Assembly (NCBI RefSeq): GCF_000145275.1
Contig: NC_014393.1
Span: 1,922,001 to 1,986,000 of the forward strand
Origin: Clostridium cellulovorans 743B
GTDB lineage: Bacteria; Bacillota; Clostridia; Clostridiales; Clostridiaceae
Direction: 5' to 3'
Length of the DNA: 64,000 nt
The notes under the pieces were generated by a model. It was not told the origin of the DNA and did not search any database. It saw nothing but the letters and a program-made list of their open reading frames with translations. Below, piece after piece: positions 34,450 to 43,152 of this stretch (position 1 is the stretch's first letter; every line of letters starts with the position of its first letter). Position numbers and translations under genes: made by a program.

Positions 34450-34609
34450 AATTTAATTTAGAGTTAACAGTCTTTTTTTTAAAAAATAATAATAAAAAAA
34501 GGAAATTCTTAATATAATAGATATTGTAATCGCTTTAATGTGGAATTAATAATTTAATAGGATTATCGTAAAAAAAGTTATAGTTTTTAAAAAAATGCAA
34601 TTATGATGC

Positions 34610-34637
34610 TTGCAATTATTCATTTTTATGATACAAT
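34610..34637 (+). promoter_or_regulatory. Probable promoter of the PEPCK-like gene
   Basis: TTGCAA (34610-34615) and TACAAT (34632-34637) are 16 bases apart, about 66 bases before the start codon. Confidence 0.5.
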
Positions 34638-34703
34638 TAACCTACAAGTTATTAAAAAATGAATTTAATCCGAATAGAACTTTCATTTTTGAGGAGGAAA
34701 AAT

Positions 34704-36437
34704 ATGCAAAAGGAATTCACATTAATAAAAAACAAAGTCTTTGTAAATCTGACAGCAAAATTTTGTAAAACACCAGAAGAGCTTTTTAACAGCTACGGGT
34801 TCAATAAAGTATTAACTAAATACATAGAGTATAATCAGAAAAAGAGAAGCAATGTTTATGATTATCTATCTACATCCCTAGGCGAGAAAGATATTTTGGA
34901 TATTGTGAATAAGCTTACAAGATTATTTACTCTTCTTATCGTTATGCGTTCAGAAAAGATTCTTGAACTTGATTTAGGCTATGAAGAGCTTCTTCGTGAT
35001 AAAGATAGATTCTATAACTTTATAGAGACATTATATGGTTACTGGAGAAAAATGGAAAGATACACTATGATGCAACACCAAAGAACTAACGATGGTTTTG
35101 AAAGTGCGAATTTCATAGAAGCAAATGAAAACTTCTCAAGATTGGTTTTAAACACATATAGAAGAATTGAAAGAAATTCATTAGGGGCAAAACCTATTAT
35201 TTATAGAGAACTACCTGTTGGTGGTAATGCGGGTTTATTTACAAGTAAATTTAAATGGGATCTTCCAAAAGGATATGAGCAAATAGAGGATATACTATTC
35301 ATACATTCAATAGTAATAGATCCTCCATTTATAGCGTATCCAAAGCGTAATACAAGAGATGGATTATTCGCTGAAGTTTTTGAGAATCCAATATCTCAAT
35401 GTGAATTAACAAAGGATCATTTCTTATGTTATCCAGTAAAGATAGGTGAATTGTTAGCATTTGTATACTTCCACAGAGATTTTATGGCTCAAGGTATTAC
35501 ATTATGTAATCTTTTTGAAGCTGCAAGAGAAGAAGAATATGTTAATAAGAAACCAGACATAGTATATGTATTTGGTGGTAAGGATTCAGAAGGAGATAAA
35601 ACTGTTTTCTATGATGACAAAGAAAATGATATAATGGTTGGATACGTAAGCTATGGAGAACAAATAGATTACTTTGGATATATGAAAAAGATGAATTTAA
35701 CACTTCATAACTTAATAATGATTAAGAGAGGCTTCCTTCCAATTCACGGTGCTATGGTAAACTTAAGAACTCATGAAGGTAAAGAAGCTAACATAGTTAT
35801 CATGGGTGATAGTGGTGCTGGAAAATCAGAGAGTTTAGAAGCTTTCAAAGGTTTAAGTGAAGAATACATCAGTGATATGATTGTTGTATTCGATGATATG
35901 GGCACTATAAAAGTTAAAGATGATAAAGTATATGGTTATGGAACAGAGACAGGTGCCTTCGTGCGTCTTGATGACTTAGATCCAGGTTACGCATTTAAAG
36001 AAATGGATAGAAGTATTTTTATGAATCCAGATAAGACAAACGCAAGACTTGTTATGCCAGTTGCTACGTACAACCAAATTATGAAGGGTTATCAAGTGGA
36101 TTTATTCCTTTATGCAAATAATTATGAAGCTGAAGGTCCAGAATTTGAATTCTTTAAAGATAAAGAACAAGCTATCAGCGTATTTAAGTCTGGAGCAAGA
36201 ATGGCAAAGGGTACAACCACTGAAATGGGCTTAGTTAAATCTTATTTTGCTAATCCATTTGGACCAGTTCAAAAACAAGCAGAAACAGATGTGTTAATAG
36301 ATAAATACTTTGATAAAATGTATGAAACAGGTGTAAATGTAGGACAAATAAGAACTAAGCTTGGAATAAAGGGCATGGAACACAAGGGACCAAGAGAAGT
36401 AGCGTTAAAATTACTAGAGTATGTTAAAACATTATAG
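34704..36437 (+). CDS. PEPCK/HPr-kinase-like P-loop protein of unknown substrate
   Basis: Start at 34704 after GAGGAGG; 577 residues. The C-terminal half has an atypical P-loop GDSGAGKSES near 368-377, followed by VFDDMG and an acidic motif, the arrangement of the PEP carboxykinase/HPr kinase fold. IHGAMVNLRT precedes it. The N-terminal half is helical and unrecognised. Related clostridial proteins are often annotated PEP carboxykinase-like, but the classical PEPCK active-site sequences are not evident to me. It is monocistronic, with its own promoter and terminator. Enzymatic role unknown. Confidence 0.75.
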   Translation: MQKEFTLIKNKVFVNLTAKFCKTPEELFNSYGFNKVLTKYIEYNQKKRSNVYDYLSTSLGEKDILDIVNKLTRLFTLLIVMRSEKILELDLGYEELLRDKDRFYNFIETLYGYWRKMERYTMMQHQRTNDGFESANFIEANENFSRLVLNTYRRIERNSLGAKPIIYRELPVGGNAGLFTSKFKWDLPKGYEQIEDILFIHSIVIDPPFIAYPKRNTRDGLFAEVFENPISQCELTKDHFLCYPVKIGELLAFVYFHRDFMAQGITLCNLFEAAREEEYVNKKPDIVYVFGGKDSEGDKTVFYDDKENDIMVGYVSYGEQIDYFGYMKKMNLTLHNLIMIKRGFLPIHGAMVNLRTHEGKEANIVIMGDSGAGKSESLEAFKGLSEEYISDMIVVFDDMGTIKVKDDKVYGYGTETGAFVRLDDLDPGYAFKEMDRSIFMNPDKTNARLVMPVATYNQIMKGYQVDLFLYANNYEAEGPEFEFFKDKEQAISVFKSGARMAKGTTTEMGLVKSYFANPFGPVQKQAETDVLIDKYFDKMYETGVNVGQIRTKLGIKGMEHKGPREVALKLLEYVKTL

Positions 36438-36443
36438 CAAAAA

Positions 36444-36475
36444 AACAACATTCCAAATGGGATGTTGTTTTTTTA
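36444..36475. terminator. Terminator between convergent genes
   Basis: AACAACATTCC pairs with GGGATGTTGTT, followed by a seven-T run; the A-run on the left lets it serve the minus strand too. Confidence 0.85.
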
Positions 36476-36478
36476 TTA

Positions 36479-36697
36479 TTATCTACTCTGATCCTTACTG
36501 ATAGTTCTGTCTCTTCCGAAAAATGATATTGCATATAATCCTGCAAGACCTACTAGAGCAAAAACTACTCTTGAAGCGGCAGAATACATACCACCCAGCA
36601 AAGAGGATACTAAATCAAACTCAAAGAATCCGATTAAGCCCCAATTTACCGCACCAATAACAACAAGTAAAAGTGCAATAATGTCTAAGGTCTTCAT
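36479..36697 (-). CDS. DUF378 family small membrane protein
   Basis: Start at 36697 (MKTLDIIALLL): AAAGGAG lies nine bases upstream, while the earlier ATG touches that site. The 72-residue protein has two membrane segments around the DUF378 signature VVIGAVNWGLIGFF. The second segment is VVFALVGLAGLYAISFF. Function unknown in all bacteria. It is monocistronic. Confidence 0.85.
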   Translation of the reverse strand: MKTLDIIALLLVVIGAVNWGLIGFFEFDLVSSLLGGMYSAASRVVFALVGLAGLYAISFFGRDRTISKDQSR

Positions 36698-36858
36698 ATC
36701 AAGCATCTCCTTTAAATGAATTTTTCAACCTTAGTATTTGCACTAAACTATAAAATTATTTATTTTTTATGAGCCCAAAATTAATTTAGTATTGTAATTA
36801 ATGCTAAACGTGTTTAAATTGAAATCACACAAAATATATCCAAGCTATAATTAATGTA

Positions 36859-36901
36859 AAACATACAGCTTTAGATATGTAATCTAAAGCTGTATGTTTC
36901 T
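36859..36901 (-). terminator. Terminator overlapping the 3' end of the Lrp-family gene
   Basis: AAACATACAGCTTTAGAT and ATCTAAAGCTGTATGTTT form an 18-bp perfect stem around a five-base loop, followed by TACATT. The 5' arm is part of the coding sequence (last five codons and stop). Confidence 0.8.
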
Positions 36902-37348
36902 ATCAATTGGTTGAGAAAGTGATATCAAAGTATCAGTTCTAGAAAGACCATCAATAGGTTGTATCTTGCTCAATAGTAGATCTTGAAGGTCAGCTATATT
37001 TTTGCATATAACCTTGATAAATAAAGAGTATTGACCAGTAGTATAATGCATTTCAACCACTTCTTTAATCTTTTTAAGCTCATTGACTGTATTTGAATAA
37101 TAAGAAGCTTTTTCAAGGTATATTCCTATGAAACAAGTAACGTCATATCCAAGTTTTGAATTATCAAGCAATAATTTGGTGCCTTTTATAATTCCGATGT
37201 CTTCCATCTTCTTCATTCTTACATGTATTGTTCCACCACTAACATGGCATTGTCTAGCAATTTCTAAAAATGGCGTTCTTGAATCTTTAATAAGAATGTC
37301 TAAAATTTGCATATCTAAGTCATCTAAACCATTTATGGGTAAATTCAT
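36884..37348 (-). CDS. Lrp/AsnC-family transcription regulator
   Basis: The 154-residue protein has the N-terminal helix-turn-helix (LDDLDMQILDILIKDSRTPFLEIARQCHVSGGTIHVRMKKMEDIGII, about 7-53) and a C-terminal RAM ligand-binding domain (FIGIYLEK, YTTGQYSLFIKV). Known: these octameric or dimeric regulators sense amino acids; AsnC controls asnA. It is divergent from the asparagine synthetase-like gene across a 233-base gap, which makes control of that neighbour plausible. The coding end forms one arm of its own terminator. Confidence 0.9.
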   Translation of the reverse strand: MNLPINGLDDLDMQILDILIKDSRTPFLEIARQCHVSGGTIHVRMKKMEDIGIIKGTKLLLDNSKLGYDVTCFIGIYLEKASYYSNTVNELKKIKEVVEMHYTTGQYSLFIKVICKNIADLQDLLLSKIQPIDGLSRTDTLISLSQPIDRNIQL

Positions 37349-37581
37349 CAGTTATCAACTCCTGTGTTCAAAGTTTACTAACATTATACCAAAAAAAATG
37401 ATATTTTATCAAAATAATAAAGAAGTTTCTGAATATAAATATAAATTTATTAGAATCCATATGCTTCTATTAACATTATAATAAATATTTTCAATAATAC
37501 TTAAGAATATTGTAAAAGTTACGAAAAAGTATTATTATATTAATATATGACAAAGATATAAACTATAAGAGGTGTAAAGGC

Positions 37582-38556
37582 ATGGCAATATATAGAGAAG
37601 ATTTACAAAATGAAATTGAAGATGTTGTGTTAGATAAAACAGTAAGCAAAATCAAAAGACAAAACTTATCAACCATTTTAAAGATTCAACAAGGTATCTT
37701 AAGAGCGGTTGATGATTTTATGTATAAAAACGGAGTAGTAAGAATGATGCCACTTATGATAGCTCCAGTTACGGATACTTTAAATCACGATGTTGAAGAA
37801 ACTTCGATTACTTATCAAAATCAAAACTTTGATGTTATGAAATCAATGATATTTCATAAACAATTAACTTTAATGAACGAAGGATTAGAAAAAATATATA
37901 TAGTATCACCTAATATAAGATTAGAACGTGCTGAAAGAGGTGATAGTAGACATTTATTTGAATTTACTCAAATAGATTTTGAATTCAAAAATGCTAATAT
38001 GGATGATATATTAACATTTATAGAAAGCTTAGTTTCTTATATTTTCTCAGAAGTTAAAGAGAAATATGCTAAGGAAATTGAAGAAATAGCAGGTTCTACA
38101 GAGCATTTAAATATCACGACTCCATTCTTACGTTATGATACTAAAGACCTAGAAAAACTTCATGGTCCTGATTTTGAAGGAATTGCATCAAGACAAGCTA
38201 CTCAGCCTTTCTTCTTAACAAACCATAAGAGAGAATTCTATGATGCAGAAGATTTAAATAATAGAGGAAATTATAGAAACTATGATCTTATCTGGCCAAG
38301 AGGATATGTCGAAGGTCTTAGTGGTGGAGAGAGAGAATATCTTTATGAAAGAATAATTGAAAGAATGGATGAATTAAATTCAGACAAGCATAGATTCAGA
38401 AGTTATTTGAAATTAGCAAAAGATGGTCTTATACCAAAAACAGCTGGTGCTGGTTTAGGAGTAGAAAGAATGACAAGATTTGTTTGCCAACTTCCTGAAG
38501 TTGATGCAGTTACTGTTTTTGTTAGAAAACCTGGTGAAGGACCATACTTGTTCTAA
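37582..38556 (+). CDS. Class II aaRS-like asparagine synthetase (AsnRS paralogue)
   Basis: The 324-residue protein is the catalytic core of an Asp/Asn-tRNA synthetase without an anticodon-binding domain. Motif 2 is RLERAERGDSRHLFEFTQIDFEF near 112-134 and motif 3 is GAGLGVERMTRF near 294-305. Known: archaeal and some bacterial relatives make asparagine from aspartate, ammonia and ATP rather than charging tRNA. The divergent Lrp/AsnC gene supports amino-acid biosynthesis. It is not the classical E. coli-type AsnA sequence. The RBS GAGGTG precedes the ATG. Confidence 0.8.
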   Translation: MAIYREDLQNEIEDVVLDKTVSKIKRQNLSTILKIQQGILRAVDDFMYKNGVVRMMPLMIAPVTDTLNHDVEETSITYQNQNFDVMKSMIFHKQLTLMNEGLEKIYIVSPNIRLERAERGDSRHLFEFTQIDFEFKNANMDDILTFIESLVSYIFSEVKEKYAKEIEEIAGSTEHLNITTPFLRYDTKDLEKLHGPDFEGIASRQATQPFFLTNHKREFYDAEDLNNRGNYRNYDLIWPRGYVEGLSGGEREYLYERIIERMDELNSDKHRFRSYLKLAKDGLIPKTAGAGLGVERMTRFVCQLPEVDAVTVFVRKPGEGPYLF

Positions 38557-38587
38557 ATAAGAATTAATAAAATAATAGATTTTTAAA

Positions 38588-38632
38588 TTAGAAGCCATTG
38601 GGAATTAAATTTCTCTTTGGCTTCTAAATTTT
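38588..38632 (+). terminator. Terminator after the asparagine synthetase-like gene
   Basis: TTAGAAGCC pairs with GGCTTCTAA across a 22-base loop that itself holds GGGAA/TTCTC pairing, followed by ATTTT. Confidence 0.75.
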
Positions 38633-38749
38633 CAGATAGATATGTTACTATAGAGCTATTTCATAATTTACCTTTATCAAATACTGTGTTTTTGGTATAA
38701 TAGGACTAGTGCATTTTAATAACATATTCATTAAAAAGGAGGACTTGCT

Positions 38750-39127
38750 ATGTTTTGGCAAATATTAAATACAATACTATTAGTAGTGCTTGTACTAATG
38801 ACGCACAACTTATTAAAAATATTCTTATTATCAAAAATAAAAGTTAGCAAATGGATAGTGCTTGGAGCTACAATTGTATTTTTAGGAATGAGCATCTTTG
38901 CTGCAGTCAGTGGAGATGTTTGGTTGTTATATTTAGGTGTATTTTTGACTTCGAATTTAGCTTTATGGTTTATGGATTTAAAAGGATGGGGTGGAGACAA
39001 AACCCTTGTGCAAAATGATAAATCTGCTAAGGAAGAAAAAATCGTTATTAAATCAAAGGCAAAACCAAATAGGGTTAAGAACTTAAGTGAGCAAGAAAAA
39101 GAAAAAATGCTTTTAAAGAAAAAATAA
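38750..39127 (+). CDS. Small membrane protein with charged C-terminus
   Basis: The 125-residue protein has about three hydrophobic segments (4-24, 36-55, 58-78), then a Lys-rich tail (KSKAKPNRVKNLSEQEKEKMLLKKK) presumably cytoplasmic. AAAGGAGGA precedes the start. No recognised domain. A terminator shared with the convergent nrdJ follows. Confidence 0.7.
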   Translation: MFWQILNTILLVVLVLMTHNLLKIFLLSKIKVSKWIVLGATIVFLGMSIFAAVSGDVWLLYLGVFLTSNLALWFMDLKGWGGDKTLVQNDKSAKEEKIVIKSKAKPNRVKNLSEQEKEKMLLKKK

Positions 39128-39146
39128 GTGTTATTAATATATTAAT

Positions 39147-39186
39147 ATAGGCGTATCAGAGGAAAATCTGATGCGCCTATATTTTT
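39147..39186. terminator. Bidirectional terminator
   Basis: ATAGGCGTATCAGA pairs with TCTGATGCGCCTAT around GGAAAA, followed by ATTTTTT. It serves the plus-strand membrane-protein gene and nrdJ. Confidence 0.85.
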
Positions 39187-42140
39187 TATGAACAGCCAGT
39201 AGTAGTACCACAGTCAGCACAAACATAGCAAGTTCCATTTTTAATCATATGAGTGCTATAGCAATTTGTACATTCTTTATCATAAACTCGCTCACCTTTA
39301 TGTTCTCCAGTTGTAGAAATTAAGGAAGTGACTTCTAGAGTTTCTGTGTCTAAGTAATTATTAGGTTTTATCTGAATTGTAGAAAAGTCTCCTAATTCAA
39401 TGTCTATAATTTTACTAATTAAATCAGAAATTGAAGTAACGTTTTTGATATATGGATGGTTCTGGACAAAACCATAAGGTTCATATTTTTGACCTCTTAA
39501 CATATTAGAGATATCATATGGAGGCACATGGTATTGTAGCATAACAGAGATTGATTTTGATAGAGCATCCAATAACCCAGTGACCAAAGTACCCTGTCTA
39601 TCTGAGGTTATGTAAATTTCAGAAATCTCACCACTGTCATTTCTGTTTACCGTAGTATAGATTTTAACGTCACCTATTTGGGCGGGATGAGTTTTACCAC
39701 TTCGTATACCAATAGGTTTTTCTCTCTTAGTAAACCTAGATTCCTTTTGCAGCTTCTTTACAAGAGACAATAATTCTGAATAGCTGAGGTTATCTAAATT
39801 AGTTGATTCAGCATCCTTTAGGCTACTGTTAAGTGGTTGGCTTGCTTTAGAACCATCTCTATATAAAGTTATTCCTTTTATACCAAGTTCCCAAGAAGTA
39901 AGGCAGACATCTTCAAAATCTTTCACTGTAGCATCCTTTGGAAGGTTTACGGTTTTTGAAACAGATCCAGATATTAAAGGTGTGATTGCAGCAACCATTT
40001 TTACATGACCAAGTGCAGAGATGTATCTTTTTCCACTTCCACATTTATTTGCTGTATCAAAGATTGGTAGATGCTCATCCTTAAGATGTGGAGCTCCTTC
40101 AATTTTACCATCTTTAACTTGTTCATATTCATAGCCATCACCTTTGACCATTTCTGTTTCCATTACATAACTAAGGATTTCGTTAGTTTCCTTTTCTGAA
40201 TAACCAAGGTTAATTAAAGCATCCATTAATAATGGGTTAACGATGGTCATGTAGTTTCCACCAACAAGCTTTTTATAGACGATATGATTAAAGAACGGTT
40301 CTATACTTGTTGTTGCACAGTCCATAGCGAATGAAATGGTGCCTGTTGGAGCAATTACTGTTACTTGGGCATTTCTGTATCCGTATTTATTACCACAGTC
40401 TAAAGCTGCTTTCCATGAGTTTTTAAGGGACATTGATAAATCAGTTAGCTTTAAGCTTTCTAAAATTTCGTGATTTACCATTACTGGAGTATAATTCAAG
40501 TTTTCAAAGTTGGTTTTTATTGCTCCAGCTACTCTTGCATGATTTCTAATAACTTTTAGCATATGTTCTTTATTTATTTCATACTTTTCAAAAGGAGAGA
40601 TAGCTTTTGCCATCATAGCCGAAACATAATAAGAATGTCCAGTCATTAAACCTATAATAGAAGATAAAACAGTTCTTCCTTCCTCTGAATCATAAGGAAG
40701 TCCCATTAAGAGTAGAAGTGCTGCACCGTTTGCTACACCTAGTCCTGTGGTTCTAAACATATAGGTTTTTCTTGCAACATCCTCTGTAGGGAATTGTCCA
40801 AAATGTACCGAAGCTTCTAGCAAAAGTTGACTTAATCCAATTACATGTAAATAGCTTTCAATATCAAAGATTTTAGCGAATTTATCATAAAAATTTAGAA
40901 GATTTAATGAAGCTAGATTACATGAAGTATCATCTAAAAAGCAATATTCACCACAAGGATTTGTCGCGTTAATCATATTATGTTTCTCGAAATATTTACC
41001 GTCTTCGCCACCAGGACAAGTATGCCAGCTATTAAGAGTATCAGAAAACATAGGGGCTGGGTCTGCACAATCATAAACTGCTTTATTAAAGTTTTTCCAT
41101 AGTTCAGAAACTTTTATTGATTTGTCTACTGTAGAGTCAATTCTGCCTGTCAGCTGAATTTCAGAATCTGGAGCTTCATCTAAATTTTTAACTTTTTCCA
41201 TAAAATCATCAGAGAATCTAACAGAATTATTACCATTTTGGCCTGAAACTGTTTCATAAGCTTCTCCATCAAAGGAAATATCATAGCCCATCTTTCCAAG
41301 ATCTCTTACCTTTTGCTCTTCTTTAGCCTTCCAAGTTATGAAGTCCATAATTTCTGGATGAGAAGAATCTAAGATAACCATTTTTGCTGCTCTTCTTGTA
41401 GTACCTCCTGATTTTATAGCTCCAGCATTTCTATCTAAGCCTTTAAGAAAACTCATGACCCCAGAAGAAACTCCACCACCGGACAATTTTTCCCCTTTAG
41501 CTCTAATAGTGGAGAAGTTTGTTCCACAACCAGAGCCGCCTTTAAATAATCTAGTTTCTGTTTCAAATTGCTGAGATATAGAATGATTTCCAAGTAATTT
41601 ATCTTCAATAGATAAGATAAAGCAAGCAGAGGCTTGTGTTCTTGTGTATGCGTCATCGCTTTGTACAACTTTTTTTAGATGTTCATCGTAGTAGTAGCTT
41701 CCTGTTGAGTTGCCTTTTATATCATAAGCATCAGAAAGACCTGTATTAAACCATTGTGGAGAATTTGGTGCAACCATTTGTGCTAGAATACAGTAGACCA
41801 TTTCATCATAGAAAATACTTTTTTCTTCGTCAGTGGTAATAATTTTTTCATCAATGAGGGCACGAGTCCAAAAGGATACTAATCTATGAGCGACTTGTCT
41901 CATGGAGTTTTCATATCCAAATTCATTTGGAATCCCACTTCTTCTAAAATATTTCGAGGCTATAATATCACAGGCACTTTGAGAATAATTCACAGGAAAT
42001 TCTAGATTTCTCATATCAACTATGGACTTGCCAGTTTTATAATCCTTTAATAGAACGTCAACTTTTTTCCATTCAAATAAATCGTAAACAGTCATAGTAT
42101 CAGTTAATTGTTTTGTAAAATGTCTCTTAATTATTTCCAT
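39186..42140 (-). CDS. nrdJ: B12-dependent (class II) ribonucleotide reductase
   Basis: Start at 42140 (MEIIKRHFTKQL) behind CGGAGGT; 984 residues. It converts ribonucleotides to deoxyribonucleotides using adenosylcobalamin as radical source. Visible are the substrate-site NSPQWFNTG, SACFILSIED, the central NPCGEYCFLDDTSCNLASLNL, and the loop PTGTISF. A Cys-rich C-terminus (CTNCYSTHMIKNGTCYVCADCG) combines the reducing Cys pair and a zinc site. Length fits the long vitamin B12-dependent NrdJ group. It works with or without oxygen. I see no cobalamin riboswitch in its leader. Confidence 0.95.
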   Translation of the reverse strand: MEIIKRHFTKQLTDTMTVYDLFEWKKVDVLLKDYKTGKSIVDMRNLEFPVNYSQSACDIIASKYFRRSGIPNEFGYENSMRQVAHRLVSFWTRALIDEKIITTDEEKSIFYDEMVYCILAQMVAPNSPQWFNTGLSDAYDIKGNSTGSYYYDEHLKKVVQSDDAYTRTQASACFILSIEDKLLGNHSISQQFETETRLFKGGSGCGTNFSTIRAKGEKLSGGGVSSGVMSFLKGLDRNAGAIKSGGTTRRAAKMVILDSSHPEIMDFITWKAKEEQKVRDLGKMGYDISFDGEAYETVSGQNGNNSVRFSDDFMEKVKNLDEAPDSEIQLTGRIDSTVDKSIKVSELWKNFNKAVYDCADPAPMFSDTLNSWHTCPGGEDGKYFEKHNMINATNPCGEYCFLDDTSCNLASLNLLNFYDKFAKIFDIESYLHVIGLSQLLLEASVHFGQFPTEDVARKTYMFRTTGLGVANGAALLLLMGLPYDSEEGRTVLSSIIGLMTGHSYYVSAMMAKAISPFEKYEINKEHMLKVIRNHARVAGAIKTNFENLNYTPVMVNHEILESLKLTDLSMSLKNSWKAALDCGNKYGYRNAQVTVIAPTGTISFAMDCATTSIEPFFNHIVYKKLVGGNYMTIVNPLLMDALINLGYSEKETNEILSYVMETEMVKGDGYEYEQVKDGKIEGAPHLKDEHLPIFDTANKCGSGKRYISALGHVKMVAAITPLISGSVSKTVNLPKDATVKDFEDVCLTSWELGIKGITLYRDGSKASQPLNSSLKDAESTNLDNLSYSELLSLVKKLQKESRFTKREKPIGIRSGKTHPAQIGDVKIYTTVNRNDSGEISEIYITSDRQGTLVTGLLDALSKSISVMLQYHVPPYDISNMLRGQKYEPYGFVQNHPYIKNVTSISDLISKIIDIELGDFSTIQIKPNNYLDTETLEVTSLISTTGEHKGERVYDKECTNCYSTHMIKNGTCYVCADCGTTTGCS

Positions 42141-42592
42141 AATTCTACCTCCGAGATTCTTTGGACTTGTGGCTAATATGGTAATTACTATGTAAACCAC
42201 TTGAAAAATATAACACAAGAAACAGGATAATTATTATTCCATAAGAGTTATTATAATTCATAAAAGGATAAAAGTCCACCGAAAATGTATATTTTAATAT
42301 TAAATTATTATTTAGCTTTTGGCAATATCATATGATAATATAGAGTTTAGTTAAATAAGATTATTAAGCTTTAAATAAATGTTCTTAAATGCTTACATAT
42401 AAATATAATATCTTATTGGTTTTAAGAATTTATAAAATTTTTTGCATATTATTCCTCAATGATTTGAAATTAACTATGTTAAAAAGCATATAAAGTATGT
42501 TATATTTAAAGTAGAGCATTTATATTTTTAATCCGTAAGTAGAATTAAATAATAATTACGGTCGTTAAAAAAAATAAAAGGTGGGAGAAAAA
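42141..42592. other. 450-bp divergent intergenic region
   Basis: Very AT-rich and without a gene. It must hold promoters for nrdJ (minus) and yaaR (plus). One inverted repeat, CCGTAA (42533-42538) with TTACGG (42556-42561), lies just before the yaaR RBS. No cobalamin riboswitch or clear NrdR box was seen. Confidence 0.45.
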
Positions 42593-43015
42593 ATGGAAAT
42601 ATCGAGAGTAAATAGAGGAAGCTCTGTTAAACAAGAAAAAGTAGTGAATAATTCAAAAAAAGACTTTTCCCAAAGTTTTTCTTTTGCTAGAGAACGTAAA
42701 AATGAGCAACAGCTTAAAGAAATGCTTGATGATATAAGAAAAAAAGGCAGCCGCCTTGCTATAACAAAATCCTTTGCTGATGTAAGAGCATATAAGAGAT
42801 TGATAAAAGACTACCTTCAGCAAGTTATGGATTATATGTATGAAATTAAAAAGGACATAAGCTTTTGGCAAACTCAATATTTTATAACTGTTGATATAAT
42901 AGATGCCAAGCTTCAAGAACTAACAGAATTGCTTATGAATCAAGAAGGCGAAAATATTAATGTTGCGGCAAGAGTTGATGAAATTCAAGGTTTAATATTG
43001 GATATTTATAAATAG
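42593..43015 (+). CDS. yaaR: YaaR-like protein (DUF327)
   Basis: Start at 42593 with GGTGGGAG upstream; 140 residues. The YaaR/DUF327 pattern is present: a polar N-terminus, SFARERKNEQQLKEMLDDIRKKGSRLAITKSFADVRAYKRLIKDYLQ, and a helical C-terminus ending in VDEIQGLILDIYK. Conserved in Bacilli and Clostridia; function not established. No membrane segment. A strong terminator follows. Confidence 0.85.
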   Translation: MEISRVNRGSSVKQEKVVNNSKKDFSQSFSFARERKNEQQLKEMLDDIRKKGSRLAITKSFADVRAYKRLIKDYLQQVMDYMYEIKKDISFWQTQYFITVDIIDAKLQELTELLMNQEGENINVAARVDEIQGLILDIYK

Positions 43016-43104
43016 GTTATAAAATAATATGTGAATCATTAGACTGCAAAGTATTAGCGAGATATACATGGTTGAAAGAAATGTTAAAATAGAAGTAGAT
43101 TAGA

Positions 43105-43147
43105 AAACCTCTGGAAAGTATTTAAGGTATTTTCCAGAGGTTTAATT
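43105..43147. terminator. Bidirectional terminator
   Basis: AAACCTCTGGAAA pairs perfectly with TTTCCAGAGGTTT, followed by AATTTT. It is shared by yaaR (plus) and nadE (minus). Confidence 0.88.
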
Positions 43148-43152
43148 TTAGA

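Noticed and set aside
37582..38556. Aspartyl- or asparaginyl-tRNA synthetase
   Set aside because: It lacks the N-terminal OB anticodon-binding domain and is too short.
40000..41700. Short frames antisense or shifted inside nrdJ
   Set aside because: No RBS and no coherent protein features; nrdJ is continuous.
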